The notes: generated by a model not told the origin, from the sequence alone. A DNA stretch of 64,000 nt from an uncultured Oscillospiraceae bacterium (GCA_934572335.1 CAKTKU010000007.1:1-64000); one strand, 5' to 3'; counted from the first letter of the stretch, positions 33,391-41,640 are shown. Program-made: numbers and translations.

Positions 33391-33686
33391 CACTCGATCG
33401 TGAGTATGTCAGTGAAGCCGGTCACTTCAAAAACCTCCATGATCGTCGCATTGACGTGCCGCACGACCATGCCGCCCTGACGGCTCATGCGCTTGTGCGC
33501 GGCGAGGATGACGCGCAGACCCGCGGAGGAGAGATATTCCAGTGCGGACATGTCGAGGATGAGCGCCTCCGCCCCGTCGAGCACGGCGGAAAGCTCCGCC
33601 TCCAGCTGCGGCGCGGTCGTTGTGTCGAGCCGTCCGGCGAGCGCCACTGTGATCTGCTTGCCCTCGGTCGTGGTGTTGATAGTCAT
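33390..33686 (-). CDS. STAS-domain anti-sigma factor antagonist
   Basis: 98 residues from the ATG at 33686, eight bases after GAGGT. The whole protein is one STAS domain of the SpoIIAA/RsbV type: ITVALAGRLDTTTAPQLEAEL, then LILDMSALEYLSSAGLRVIL with the phosphorylatable Ser53 or Ser54, and the C-terminal VFEVTGFTDILTI. It would be phosphorylated by the kinase just upstream and dephosphorylated by the membrane phosphatase two genes downstream. Confidence 0.94.
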   Translation of the reverse strand: MTINTTTEGKQITVALAGRLDTTTAPQLEAELSAVLDGAEALILDMSALEYLSSAGLRVILAAHKRMSRQGGMVVRHVNATIMEVFEVTGFTDILTIE

Positions 33687-33710
33687 GAGATGATACCTCT
33701 TTTCCAAAAG

Positions 33711-34130
33711 TTATGTGGCGGCTTCCAGCCGTTTTGTTATCGTGAGGATGTTTTTCCCGTTTTCATAGCTGTATGTGACATCGTCCATGTTCTTCTTCAC
33801 CAGCAGTATGCCAAGCCCGCCTATGCCGCGCTCCTCCGCGGGCAGCGTGACGTCCGCGTCGGGTCTATCCAGCGGGTTGAAGGGCTTCCCGTGGTCGAGA
33901 AATGTTATCGTCACGGTCGGCGGGTCGCCGTGCGTGTCCACGCAGACCTCCGTCTCGCCGCGCTCAGGGTGGTAGGCGTAGCTTGCGATGTTGACGAAGA
34001 TCTCCTCCACCGCCAGCTCAACTTGGAGCCGCACCTTTGCCGGGCAGCCGCAGCCGTCAAGAATATCGTCGATAAAGGCGTTCACGCCTTCAAGCTGCGC
34101 CGTCTCCGCCGGGACGGTGATCCTTTTCAT
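33711..34130 (-). CDS. RsbW-type serine kinase/anti-sigma HATPase
   Basis: 139 residues. It is a lone HATPase domain with intact motifs: N-box VEEIFVNIASYAYHP (Asn47), G1 FLDHGKPFNP (Asp79, Gly81), G2 GIGGLGILLVKK. Proteins of this kind phosphorylate a STAS partner and hold a sigma factor or other target. First gene of the operon, behind a TTGAAT-17-TAAAAT promoter; GAGGAGG precedes the start. No sigma factor is encoded in the operon. Confidence 0.94.
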   Translation of the reverse strand: MKRITVPAETAQLEGVNAFIDDILDGCGCPAKVRLQVELAVEEIFVNIASYAYHPERGETEVCVDTHGDPPTVTITFLDHGKPFNPLDRPDADVTLPAEERGIGGLGILLVKKNMDDVTYSYENGKNILTITKRLEAAT

Positions 34131-34162
34131 GCCAAGCCCTCCTCTATTCTTGAATGTACTTT

Positions 34163-34191
34163 ATTTTAACTCAAGTTCTGATATAATTCAA
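34163..34191 (-). promoter_or_regulatory. Promoter of the partner-switching operon
   Basis: Minus strand TTGAAT-17-TAAAAT, about 30 bases before the first gene. It is SigA-like, so the operon does not look dependent on an alternative sigma factor. Confidence 0.6.
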
Positions 34192-34250
34192 CCAAAATCC
34201 GCGCACGCGGAGGATGTTTACAATTTAGGCTTTTATTTTTCATCGCCGTG

Positions 34251-34259
34251 TGGTAAAAT
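34251..34259 (+). promoter_or_regulatory. Extended -10 promoter of smpB
   Basis: TGG-TAAAAT with TG in the extended -10 position; the -35 (TTTTAT, 17 bases upstream) is weak. It faces away from the partner-switching promoter. Confidence 0.45.
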
Positions 34260-34291
34260 GACACCGTAAACCGAGAGGAAGTGAAACGCAC

Positions 34292-34762
34292 GTGCCGAAG
34301 CAGCTGGGCATAAAGGAGATAACGAGCAACCGCAAGGCTTTTCATGAATACTTTGTGCTTGAGCGCTTTGAGGCGGGCATTGAACTCGCCGGGACGGAGG
34401 TCAAATCTATCCGCGCGGGCAATGTCAACCTCAAGGACGCCTTCTGCACCGTGAAAAATGGGGAGCTTTTTGTTCGCGGCATGCACGTTTCCCCCTATGA
34501 GCAGGGCAACATCTTCAACCGCGACCCTGTGCGCCCGCGCCGTCTGCTCATGCATAAGCGCGAGATAATGAAGCTCAACGCCCGCATCATGCAGGACGGC
34601 GTCGCGCTCATCCCGCTCTCGCTCTATTTCAAGGACAGCCGCGTCAAGGTCGAGCTGGGTCTGTGCAAGGGCAAAAAGCTTCATGACAAGCGCGACAGCG
34701 AGGCTGAGCGCCAGTCGAAGCGCGATATAGACAGAATGATGAAAGAAAGGAATTACCAATGA
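34292..34762 (+). CDS. smpB: SsrA-binding protein SmpB
   Basis: 156 residues from a GTG start after GAGAGGAAG. SmpB escorts tmRNA to stalled ribosomes. Signs: EITSNRKAFHEYFVLERFEAGI, LAGTEVKSIRAGNVNLKDAF, and the C-terminal basic tail KLHDKRDSEAERQSKRDIDR. It overlaps the next gene by four bases, and the tmRNA gene follows about 600 bases downstream on the same strand. Confidence 0.97.
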   Translation: MPKQLGIKEITSNRKAFHEYFVLERFEAGIELAGTEVKSIRAGNVNLKDAFCTVKNGELFVRGMHVSPYEQGNIFNRDPVRPRRLLMHKREIMKLNARIMQDGVALIPLSLYFKDSRVKVELGLCKGKKLHDKRDSEAERQSKRDIDRMMKERNYQ

Positions 34763-35277
34763 GCAATCCTGTTGTTACCTTTGAACTCGAAAATGGCGAC
34801 GTTATCAAGGCGGAGCTTTATCCCGAGATAGCGCCCAACACCGTCAACAACTTCATTTCCCTTGTCAGCAAGGGCTTTTATGACGGGCTGATCTTCCACC
34901 GCGTCATCCCCGGCTTCATGATCCAGGGCGGCGACCCGAAGGGCAGCGGCATCGGCGGTCCGGGGTACTCCATCAAGGGTGAGTTTACCGGCAACGGCTT
35001 CAAAAACGACCTCAAGCATGACCGCGGCGTGCTCTCCATGGCGCGCACCATGGCGCCCAACTCTGCTGGCAGTCAGTTTTTCATCATGCATGAGAACTCC
35101 CCGCATCTCGACGGGCAGTATGCCGCGTTCGGCAAGGTGACTGAGGGCATCGAGGCCGTTGACCGCATCTGCGAGGTGCGCACGGACTATAACGACCGCC
35201 CCAAGACCCCGCAGGTCATGAAAAAGGTCACGGTCGAGACGTTCGGCGTCGAATACCCGGAGCCTGAGAAGGCATAA
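34759..35277 (+). CDS. ppiB: Cyclophilin-type peptidyl-prolyl isomerase
   Basis: 172 residues, no signal peptide, so cytoplasmic. The cyclophilin core is clear: FHRVIPGFMIQGGDP (catalytic Arg), GPGYSIKGEF, LSMARTMAPNSAGSQFFI and FGKVTEGIEAVDRI. It speeds Xaa-Pro isomerisation in folding. ATGA overlap with smpB gives translational coupling. A hairpin at 35312-35338 follows. Confidence 0.95.
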   Translation: MSNPVVTFELENGDVIKAELYPEIAPNTVNNFISLVSKGFYDGLIFHRVIPGFMIQGGDPKGSGIGGPGYSIKGEFTGNGFKNDLKHDRGVLSMARTMAPNSAGSQFFIMHENSPHLDGQYAAFGKVTEGIEAVDRICEVRTDYNDRPKTPQVMKKVTVETFGVEYPEPEKA

Positions 35278-35311
35278 GAGCATATTTATTTCTAATTATA
35301 TTTCCAACTCC

Positions 35312-35338
35312 GCAGACCTCATGCTTCATGGGGTCTGC
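35312..35338 (+). repeat. Hairpin between ppiB and tmRNA
   Basis: Stem GCAGACC-CAT / ATG-GGTCTGC. No T-run follows and tmRNA begins 6 bases on; it may mark the processing point between the mRNA and the tmRNA precursor. Confidence 0.45.
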
Positions 35339-35343
35339 CTCAT

Positions 35344-35693
35344 GGGGGCGTAACGGTTTCGACGAGGGTGCGGAGGCAGGAATAGCGGGCGGATGCGCCT
35401 GACATCCATAAAACGGGCAAACCTTATAAATTAAAGAACGACAACGATACCGTTCTTCTCGCTGCTTAATTAGCGAGCGTTCCGCCTGAGAGTACCACGG
35501 CTCGGGACGGGGCGTCGATCAGTGGTGAACGTGAGCGCGCAAAGCTTTGAGCGCGCCACGCATAATGAAGCTACCAAGTCCCGAAGCGTGACGGTTCGCG
35601 CCGGGACAAGGGAATGCAAATAACCGTCTGCGCCCGGAGAAGTTGCTGTCAAAACGCTTTCGGACAGGGGTTCAACTCCCCTCGCTTCCACCA
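35344..35693 (+). ncRNA. ssrA: tmRNA (transfer-messenger RNA)
   Basis: The ends form the tRNA-like domain: GGGGGCG at 35344-35350 pairs with CGCTTCC at 35683-35689, followed by encoded ACCA; the T-arm TTCAACTCC lies just before. The conserved 5' stretch CGTAACGGTTTCGACG is present. The tag frame ends at 35434-35469 reading KNDNDTVLLAA-stop, the typical acidic/Ala-Ala degradation tag; the exact resume codon just upstream is not certain. About 350 bases, one-piece form. With SmpB it rescues stalled ribosomes. Confidence 0.97.
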
Positions 35694-35694
35694 C

Positions 35695-35735
35695 AATGCC
35701 GCCGTAGTTCTGATAGAACCACGGCGGCATTTTCT
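35695..35735 (+). terminator. tmRNA terminator
   Basis: Stem AATGCCGCCGT / ACGGCGGCATT with an inner GTTCT / AGAAC pairing, then TTTCT, directly after the CCA end. Confidence 0.88.
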
Positions 35736-35798
35736 ATGCCCTTGAATCGGAAATTGTGGTATAATAATTAAAAAACAAACTAGTCTTGGAGGTTTTCT

Positions 35799-36308
35799 AT
35801 GAGCACGATTAAAGAGACCCTGCATGAAAAAAGAAAAGCGACCGAAGACCATATCATAAAGCTCCAGCAGGAGGGGAGAGCGGGCGTCCGCTATACTGCC
35901 ATGATGCCGGATGTTCCGTTTCTGATGCTAGGGCTGCTGAGTGATATTGGCTGGCTGATACACCTTATAGCGGGCATCATTTACCTTTGCGGAAACGGGT
36001 TTCACCATGCACTGGACTATATGTCACTCATCGCGCTGGCGGCTGTCGTATTCGGTGTGGGCTATATCATTTATCTGAACAAAATACATGAAAAGGAGAT
36101 CGCCACAAAGCGTCAGAAGAACCTCGGCTTTGGCGTGACGGCGTATTCCGGGCTGGCAGGGGCTGCCGTTGGGATGTTGCAGCTCATGACATACCAAGGC
36201 GCTTCATCGGCGCTTGTGTGGATAGTGATCGGCGGCTTTTTGAATTTCGCCTCAACGCTGCCGATATACCTCTCGTTCAAAAAAGGAATTCATTACGGAG
36301 TAAAATAA
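35799..36308 (+). CDS. Membrane protein of unknown function
   Basis: 169 residues. A charged N-terminal helix (about 1-30) is followed by four hydrophobic segments, at about 38-62, 73-95, 108-128 and 135-158. GGAGG precedes the ATG. Base composition is visibly lower in GC than most of the window, as for the fic gene next door. I do not recognise the family. It lies just after tmRNA, whose 3' end is a common integration site, but no integrase is present. Confidence 0.6.
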   Translation: MSTIKETLHEKRKATEDHIIKLQQEGRAGVRYTAMMPDVPFLMLGLLSDIGWLIHLIAGIIYLCGNGFHHALDYMSLIALAAVVFGVGYIIYLNKIHEKEIATKRQKNLGFGVTAYSGLAGAAVGMLQLMTYQGASSALVWIVIGGFLNFASTLPIYLSFKKGIHYGVK

Positions 36309-36327
36309 ATACGGAACAAAGAACGCG

Positions 36328-36354
36328 CAAAACCCCGCCACGGCGGGGTTTTCG
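36328..36354. terminator. Bidirectional terminator between membrane protein and fic genes
   Basis: Stem AAAACCCCGCC / GGCGGGGTTTT with a 2-base centre; TTTTC on the plus side, TTTTGCGC on the minus side. The flanking genes converge. Confidence 0.82.
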
Positions 36355-36359
36355 TGCAT

Positions 36360-37271
36360 TTAAAACTGAATATCAAACATGGACATAAGCCTTTCGAAGG
36401 TATCCTGCCCGTCGAGGCAGGTGTCCGTCAGATAGCCATTTTCGTTTTCCCATTCGGACAGCCCACGGTAGTAAAATGCCTTTTTGGAATCCTCAATGAT
36501 GAACGGAACAATGCCGTAACGCAGGCACTCCTTCAGCGCAATCAACCGACCGACTCTTCCGTTGCCGTCCTGAAAGGGATGAATGCGTTCAAAGCGGCAG
36601 TGAAATTCGATGATGTTGTCGATTGAGACTGTGCCGAGCGATTCATAGTCTGCAAGCAGCGCCCGCATTTGCGCAGGAACATCCTTCGGCTTTGCGGTTT
36701 CATGCCCGCCGACAACATTTGCACGTTTTTTATAGTCGCCGACGGCAAACCACGCAAGCGCGGAATCCCTTGTGCTCTGCTTCAAAATGCGGTGCAGCTC
36801 CTTGATGATGTCCTCGGTCAGAGCGTCTTCCGCATGGTCGATCACATAATCAATAGCGCGGAAATGGTTTACAGTCTCGATAATATCATCAACTGGAATA
36901 CCCTCGCCGACATCGACCGTGCTTGTTTCAAAAATAAGCCGGGTCTGATCCTCGCTGAGCTTGCTGCCCTCAATGTGATTGGAGTTGTATGTCATTCTGA
37001 CTTGAAGCTCATGGTATAAGCCGCCGGACATACGTATGCTCTTCTCATCGCGCAGTGTTTGCAGCAGCGCATTGTCCGAGACGCTTCGGCACAGTTCTTC
37101 CGACTTGCAGTCCAAAAAGACCGCGATTTTTGCGAGCACACGGTCAGCGATCTTTTCGCCGCGGTTGATTTTGGCGATCGTTCGCGACGAAATGCCAAGC
37201 TCCTCCGCAAGGGCGCTTTTTGAGAGACCCCTGTCATTTAATTTTTGAATAAGTCCATCATATGCGATCAT
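36360..37271 (-). CDS. Fic-family AMP transferase with N-terminal HTH and inhibitory motif
   Basis: 303 residues. An XRE-type helix-turn-helix covers about 1-55 (LSKSALAEELGISSRTIAKI). The Fic domain has the complete catalytic motif HPFQDGNGRVGR at 231-242. The inhibitory motif [S/T]xxxE[G/N] is at 97-102 (SNHIEG), before the catalytic site, which marks a class II Fic; Glu101 would block ATP until relieved. Such proteins AMPylate target proteins or themselves. No separate antitoxin is needed or seen. Lower GC than most neighbours suggests transfer. Confidence 0.9.
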   Translation of the reverse strand: MIAYDGLIQKLNDRGLSKSALAEELGISSRTIAKINRGEKIADRVLAKIAVFLDCKSEELCRSVSDNALLQTLRDEKSIRMSGGLYHELQVRMTYNSNHIEGSKLSEDQTRLIFETSTVDVGEGIPVDDIIETVNHFRAIDYVIDHAEDALTEDIIKELHRILKQSTRDSALAWFAVGDYKKRANVVGGHETAKPKDVPAQMRALLADYESLGTVSIDNIIEFHCRFERIHPFQDGNGRVGRLIALKECLRYGIVPFIIEDSKKAFYYRGLSEWENENGYLTDTCLDGQDTFERLMSMFDIQF

Positions 37272-37384
37272 GGCACTTCACCTCCGACCTTTACTTATTA
37301 TACCCAATCTCACACCAAAAGTAAAGCTCAACTCGCGGAAAAGTAAAGGTGGGGCGGATCATTGTCTGTCAGCGCTTCTCACCG

Positions 37385-38836
37385 TCAGTTCGCGATGCCG
37401 TGGTGCGCGGCGGGGGAGGAGAGGTCGAGCGCGCGGAAGGCGTAGCCGTTTTCAAGCCCCCATTGCAGCACCTGCTCCACCGCGGCGACGCTGAAATCCT
37501 TGATGTCGTGCTGCAAGACGACGGCGCAGCTGCGCCCCTTGCAGCCGGAGATGATGTTCGCCGCGACGGTGTCGGTGTTCGTGGTCTCGCCCGCGTCGCC
37601 GCTGCACACGTCCCAGTCAAAGTAGCGGTAGCTCATCTCGCCCAGCTCCCCGGCGAGGCGGGTCATTATTCCGCGGTTGAACCGGCTCACGGTGTTCGAG
37701 CTGCCGCCGGGGAAGCGGCAGAGCTGGGTGTAGCTGCCGGTGAGGTCGTGTATCATGTCCTCCGTGCGGGTGAAGTCGTCGAAAAACGCCTCTTCGCCGG
37801 AGTATATCGTGCCGTAATCATGCGTGTAGCTGTGCACGCCGATGGAGTGCCCGGCGTTGTATGCGCGCGTTATCGCGCTGCGGTAGTTCGCGCGGTTGCC
37901 CGTGACGAAGAACGTCGCCTTTGCGCCGTATTTGTCCAGTACGTCCAGAAGCGCGTCCGTGTACGGTCCCGGTCCGTCGTCGAACGTCAGGTATATCACC
38001 TTGCCCTCCGGTGCGGCGCTCGCGGGCAGAGCCTGTCCGCTTACGGTCACGTGCCGCTCCGCCGTCACGCTCTCGCCCGCGGCGTTCGTCACGGAGTAGG
38101 TGAGCGTATAGTCGCCGGGGCGGTCGGGCGTGAGGGTGTCGCTCACGCGCACATATGCGCCGAGGTCGTTGCCCTGCGCGTCGCGCGCCGTCACGCCGGG
38201 GTCGGCGTAGCTCAGCCGCGCGCTTATCACAACGTCGCTCTCGCCGTTGAGCGTCAGCTCCGGCCGCCCGACGGTGTAATTCGGGCGGCGCACCGCCTCG
38301 GCGCGGTTGCCCGCCGCGTCCGTCACGGTGTAGACTATCTCATCCCCGCGCGTGCTCACTGTCACCGCGCCCGTCAGATCGCCGTCGTGCGCGTCATGGG
38401 CGGTGTAGCCCTCCTCAACGTACCCGTCCAGCCAGTTCGGCGTATATCCGGGCGTGGACAGCAGCGTTATCTCCGGCGGCGTCGTGTCCACCACGTTCAC
38501 CACGCGCTCGGTCGTATAGTCATGGGACTTGTACCGCGCTCTGTATATCAGCCGGTAACTGCCAAGGTGCGTGGTGTCCACCCGCCCCTGACACGCCACG
38601 TTCAGCGGCCGGGACAGGCTGAACGCGCCCACTGCGGCGGCGCTCGCGCCGGGATCGGTGAACTCCTCGCCGTATTCCACGCTCACTTCCTGCCCGCCGC
38701 TGACGTAAAAGCGCACGTGCCGGTTGTCCATCATGAAGAATATGCCCGCCGCGAACAGAAAAACCGCCACGGCGATGGAGACCATCGCCGCATCCGCGGT
38801 GCGGCTGTGCCGTATTTTATCAAGAAGCTTTCTCAT
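37385..38836 (-). CDS. Membrane-anchored polysaccharide deacetylase with Ig-like repeats
   Basis: 483 residues from the ATG at 38836, after GGAGG. One membrane anchor (about 17-37) is followed by two or three DUF5011/bacterial-Ig-like repeats (about 45-115, 118-190, 195-265; patterns such as DTTPPEITLL and DPGVTARDAQGNDLGAY). The NodB deacetylase domain (about 278-450) has TFDDGPGP with Asp286/Asp287 and HSYTHD with His335 and His339, the metal triad. It probably deacetylates peptidoglycan or another wall polymer outside the cell. The acyltransferase gene upstream on the same strand has its own terminator. Confidence 0.9.
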   Translation of the reverse strand: MRKLLDKIRHSRTADAAMVSIAVAVFLFAAGIFFMMDNRHVRFYVSGGQEVSVEYGEEFTDPGASAAAVGAFSLSRPLNVACQGRVDTTHLGSYRLIYRARYKSHDYTTERVVNVVDTTPPEITLLSTPGYTPNWLDGYVEEGYTAHDAHDGDLTGAVTVSTRGDEIVYTVTDAAGNRAEAVRRPNYTVGRPELTLNGESDVVISARLSYADPGVTARDAQGNDLGAYVRVSDTLTPDRPGDYTLTYSVTNAAGESVTAERHVTVSGQALPASAAPEGKVIYLTFDDGPGPYTDALLDVLDKYGAKATFFVTGNRANYRSAITRAYNAGHSIGVHSYTHDYGTIYSGEEAFFDDFTRTEDMIHDLTGSYTQLCRFPGGSSNTVSRFNRGIMTRLAGELGEMSYRYFDWDVCSGDAGETTNTDTVAANIISGCKGRSCAVVLQHDIKDFSVAAVEQVLQWGLENGYAFRALDLSSPAAHHGIAN

Positions 38837-38913
38837 CTCTCTGCGCCTCCTGCGCTGTGTTATATAGACGCAGTTAGTATCGGTTTTGTTCGCCTGAATA
38901 TGCGAAAAAAACA

Positions 38914-38946
38914 TAAAAAAGAGTGCCGCGCCGCGGCACTCTTTTT
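38914..38946 (-). terminator. Terminator of the acyltransferase gene
   Basis: Stem AAAAAGAGTGCCG / CGGCACTCTTTTT with loop CGCCG; on the minus strand it ends in TTTTTTATG. Confidence 0.88.
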
Positions 38947-38964
38947 GCGCATTAACGTATAACA

Positions 38965-40023
38965 TCACAGCTTCGCGGTCAGCCTGTTCACCAGCGGCTT
39001 GAGCCTGCCGCTTATCCAGTGGAGCACCCACGCCGCGACGAAAACCTCCGTCAGCGTTATCACGGCCTCCAGCCACACATTGCCCAGCCGCCCTATCACT
39101 GTCAGGCAGCCCTCCACGAATATCATGTGCACAAGATACACGTCGTAAGAGAGCGTGTCCGTCGTGTCGAATATCCTGCGCGCCCAGCCCGGCCAGCGTA
39201 TGCCCCGCGTCGTTATCAGCAGCGTCAGAAAAACGCCCAGCCCGAACAGCACCACGCCGTACTGGAACAAAAACACGAACCCGTAGTACATCAGCGTCGA
39301 CACCTGACCCATCACGCTGTCGTAGTAATAGAACTTGTACCAGTACGTCAGCGCGGTCAGCCCTATGCCCAGCACCAGCGCCGCAATCCACACGCGCCGC
39401 AGCTTCGGCATATCGTCCTTTATGTCCGCCACAAAGTACCCGAGCACGTAGCAGCTCAGCCAGTACGCCTGAAAATACGACTCGAACGATTTCAGCAGCA
39501 CCTCCATCACCGCGATCAGCACTATCACGCCCGCGAGTGTGCAGTTTTTCGCGCGGAAGTAGCGCTTGAGGTCATAGAGCGCGGGCGTCGCCATGTAGCA
39601 CAGCAGACAGCTGGAGATGTACCACAGGTGGTGCACGCCGTACCAGCCGCTGTGCCCGAGGAGCAGCCGGTATATGTTCGACCCCGTGAGGTATTCCGGC
39701 GCCTTGAAGTAGTACACCGGCAGTATCAGCAAAAACACGCACAGATAGAAGTCCAGCAGTATCTTCACCACGTTTTTCAGCACGAAGCTGACCCGCGCGG
39801 CGGGGTCGGTGAACTCCTTGTGCGCGTATAGGTACCCGCTCAGCAGCAGAAAGACCTGCACGGCGGTGGAGAGGAGATTTGCTGTTATTTCATGCCCCGC
39901 CTGCTGGAACATGTGGCATGTCGTCAGCGACAGCATGGCGAGAAAGCGCATTAAACTCAGTGAATAATTCTTGACCTTTGCCGGGCGAAGCGCGGCGGCC
40001 GTCTGCGGTGCGGCTATGTTCAT
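38965..40023 (-). CDS. Acyltransferase family 3 membrane protein
   Basis: About 352 residues; the second of two adjacent ATG codons (40023) is taken, though 40026 is equally possible. About ten membrane helices. It follows the acyltransferase-3 (OafA/YrhL) pattern: SLSLMRFLAMLSLTTCHMF near the N-terminus with the catalytic-region His, then LLLSGYLYAHKEF and HHLWYISSCLLCYM. These enzymes O-acylate surface glycans or wall polymers. It lies beside a polysaccharide deacetylase, which fits a surface-modification theme. Confidence 0.82.
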   Translation of the reverse strand: MNIAAPQTAAALRPAKVKNYSLSLMRFLAMLSLTTCHMFQQAGHEITANLLSTAVQVFLLLSGYLYAHKEFTDPAARVSFVLKNVVKILLDFYLCVFLLILPVYYFKAPEYLTGSNIYRLLLGHSGWYGVHHLWYISSCLLCYMATPALYDLKRYFRAKNCTLAGVIVLIAVMEVLLKSFESYFQAYWLSCYVLGYFVADIKDDMPKLRRVWIAALVLGIGLTALTYWYKFYYYDSVMGQVSTLMYYGFVFLFQYGVVLFGLGVFLTLLITTRGIRWPGWARRIFDTTDTLSYDVYLVHMIFVEGCLTVIGRLGNVWLEAVITLTEVFVAAWVLHWISGRLKPLVNRLTAKL

Positions 40024-40092
40024 CACATCCGTTTCAACAAAGTATGCGCCATTATAACACCCCGCGCGCCAAAAAGCTAGTCCGCGCCCCTG

Positions 40093-40139
40093 TTAAATCT
40101 GTAATAATCGTTGATATACGCGGTTAAATCTGTTATACT
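40093..40139 (+). promoter_or_regulatory. glyS promoter with direct repeats
   Basis: TTGATA (40111-40116)-17-TATACT (40134-40139). The sequence GTTAAATCTGT occurs twice, ending at 40102 and 40133, 31 bases apart (three helical turns); the second copy fills the spacer. No T-box leader is visible; the leader to glyS is about 58 bases. Confidence 0.5.
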
Positions 40140-40203
40140 AACATTTTGTTGGAGACAACGAAAAATAATCTCTGCGGCAGCCAGCCGCGGGAAAGGATGT
40201 ATT

Positions 40204-41640
40204 ATGAAAAACACTGACAAAACAATGGACAAGATCGTGGCGCTGTGCAAAAACCGCGGCTTCATCTTCGCCGGCAGCGAGATCTACGGCGGCCTCGCCA
40301 ACACCTGGGACTACGGCCCCCTCGGCGTTGAGCTGAAGAACAACGTCAAGCGCGCATGGTGGAAGAAGTTCGTGCAGGAGAACCGCTATAACGTCGGTCT
40401 CGACGCTGCCATCCTCATGAACCCGCAGACGTGGGTCGCCTCCGGCCATCTCAGCGGCTTTTCCGACCCGCTGATGGACTGCCGCGAGTGCCACGAGCGC
40501 TTCCGCGCGGACAAGCTCATCGAGGACTGGGTGTCCGAAACCGGCTTTGAGCTGCCAAAGCCCGTCGACGCCTTCTCCCAGAGCGAGATGAAGGACTTCG
40601 TCGAGGAGCACAATATACCCTGCCCCACCTGCGGTAAGCATAACTTCACCGACATTCGTCAGTTCAACCTTATGTTCAAGACGTTCCAGGGCGTGACCGA
40701 GGACGCGAAGAACACCGTCTACCTCCGCCCGGAGACCGCGCAGGGCATCTTCACCAACTTCGTCAATGTCCAGCGCACCACGCGCCGCAAGCTGCCCTTC
40801 GGCATCGGGCAGATCGGCAAGTCCTTCCGCAACGAGATCACTCCGGGCAACTTCATCTTCCGCGTACGCGAGTTTGAGCAGATGGAGCTTGAGTTCTTCT
40901 GCGAGCCTGGCACCGACCTTGAGTGGTTCGATTATTGGCGCACGTTCTGCCACAACTTCCTGCTGTCCATCGGTCTCAAGGACGAAAACCTTCGCCTGCG
41001 CGACCATGACCCCGAGGAGCTGTGCTTCTACTCCAAGGCGACCACGGACTTTGAGTTCCTCTTCCCGTTCGGCTGGGGCGAGCTTTGGGGCGTTGCCGAC
41101 CGCACGGACTATGACCTCACCCAGCACCAGACCGTCTCCGGCCAGGATCTGACCTATTACGATCAGGACAAGAACGAGCATTACATCCCCTACGTCATTG
41201 AGCCGTCCCTCGGCGTTGAGCGCACCGTGCTGAGCGTGCTGTGCGACGCTTATGATGAAGAGGTCGTCGGGCAGGACAAGAAGGGCAACGACGATGTGCG
41301 CACGGTGCTGCACCTGCACCCCGCGCTCGCGCCGTTCAAGTGCGCGATCCTGCCGCTCTCTAAGAAAGAGATACTCACCGGCCCCGCGCTTGAGCTTTAT
41401 CAGGAGCTTAGCAAGGAATTCATGTGCGACTATGACGAGACCGGCTCCATCGGCAAGCGCTACCGCCGCGAGGACGAGATCGGCACGCCGTACTGCATCA
41501 CGTTTGACTTCAACACCGTCGGCACCGAGACCGACGAGGCGGATCACTGCGTCACCGTGCGCGAGCGCGACAGCATGACCCAGGTGCGCATCCCCATCTT
41601 CGAGGTCAGAGATTATATCGCCGAGCGCATCAAGTTTTGA
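40204..41640 (+). CDS. glyS: Glycyl-tRNA synthetase, single-chain type
   Basis: 478 residues. The one-chain class II enzyme (homodimer) rather than the two-subunit GlyQ/GlyS form. Signs: NRGFIFAGSEIYGGLANTWDYGPLG at the N-terminus, zinc-type pairs CRECHERF and CPTCGKH, motif 2 around IGKSFRNEITPGNFIFRVREFEQMELEFF, and motif 3 with EPSLGVERTVL; the C-terminal anticodon-binding domain starts near 370. ATG at 40204 follows GGAAAGGATGTATT. nadE follows 38 bases later. Confidence 0.96.
   Translation: MKNTDKTMDKIVALCKNRGFIFAGSEIYGGLANTWDYGPLGVELKNNVKRAWWKKFVQENRYNVGLDAAILMNPQTWVASGHLSGFSDPLMDCRECHERFRADKLIEDWVSETGFELPKPVDAFSQSEMKDFVEEHNIPCPTCGKHNFTDIRQFNLMFKTFQGVTEDAKNTVYLRPETAQGIFTNFVNVQRTTRRKLPFGIGQIGKSFRNEITPGNFIFRVREFEQMELEFFCEPGTDLEWFDYWRTFCHNFLLSIGLKDENLRLRDHDPEELCFYSKATTDFEFLFPFGWGELWGVADRTDYDLTQHQTVSGQDLTYYDQDKNEHYIPYVIEPSLGVERTVLSVLCDAYDEEVVGQDKKGNDDVRTVLHLHPALAPFKCAILPLSKKEILTGPALELYQELSKEFMCDYDETGSIGKRYRREDEIGTPYCITFDFNTVGTETDEADHCVTVRERDSMTQVRIPIFEVRDYIAERIKF

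Noticed and set aside
35470..35730. Minus-strand frame over the tmRNA 3' end
   Set aside because: It is the complement of the tRNA-like domain and terminator.
36360..37271. Fic protein as half of a Fic/antitoxin (class I) pair
   Set aside because: The inhibitory motif lies in the same protein, before the Fic motif, which makes it class II; no small partner gene is adjacent.
38837..39391. N-terminal extension of the deacetylase frame
   Set aside because: It runs through a terminator and into the acyltransferase gene; GGAGG and a membrane anchor mark the start at 38836.
40027..40203. T-box riboswitch before glyS
   Set aside because: The space holds a promoter and only a short leader; no specifier hairpin or T-box sequence was seen.
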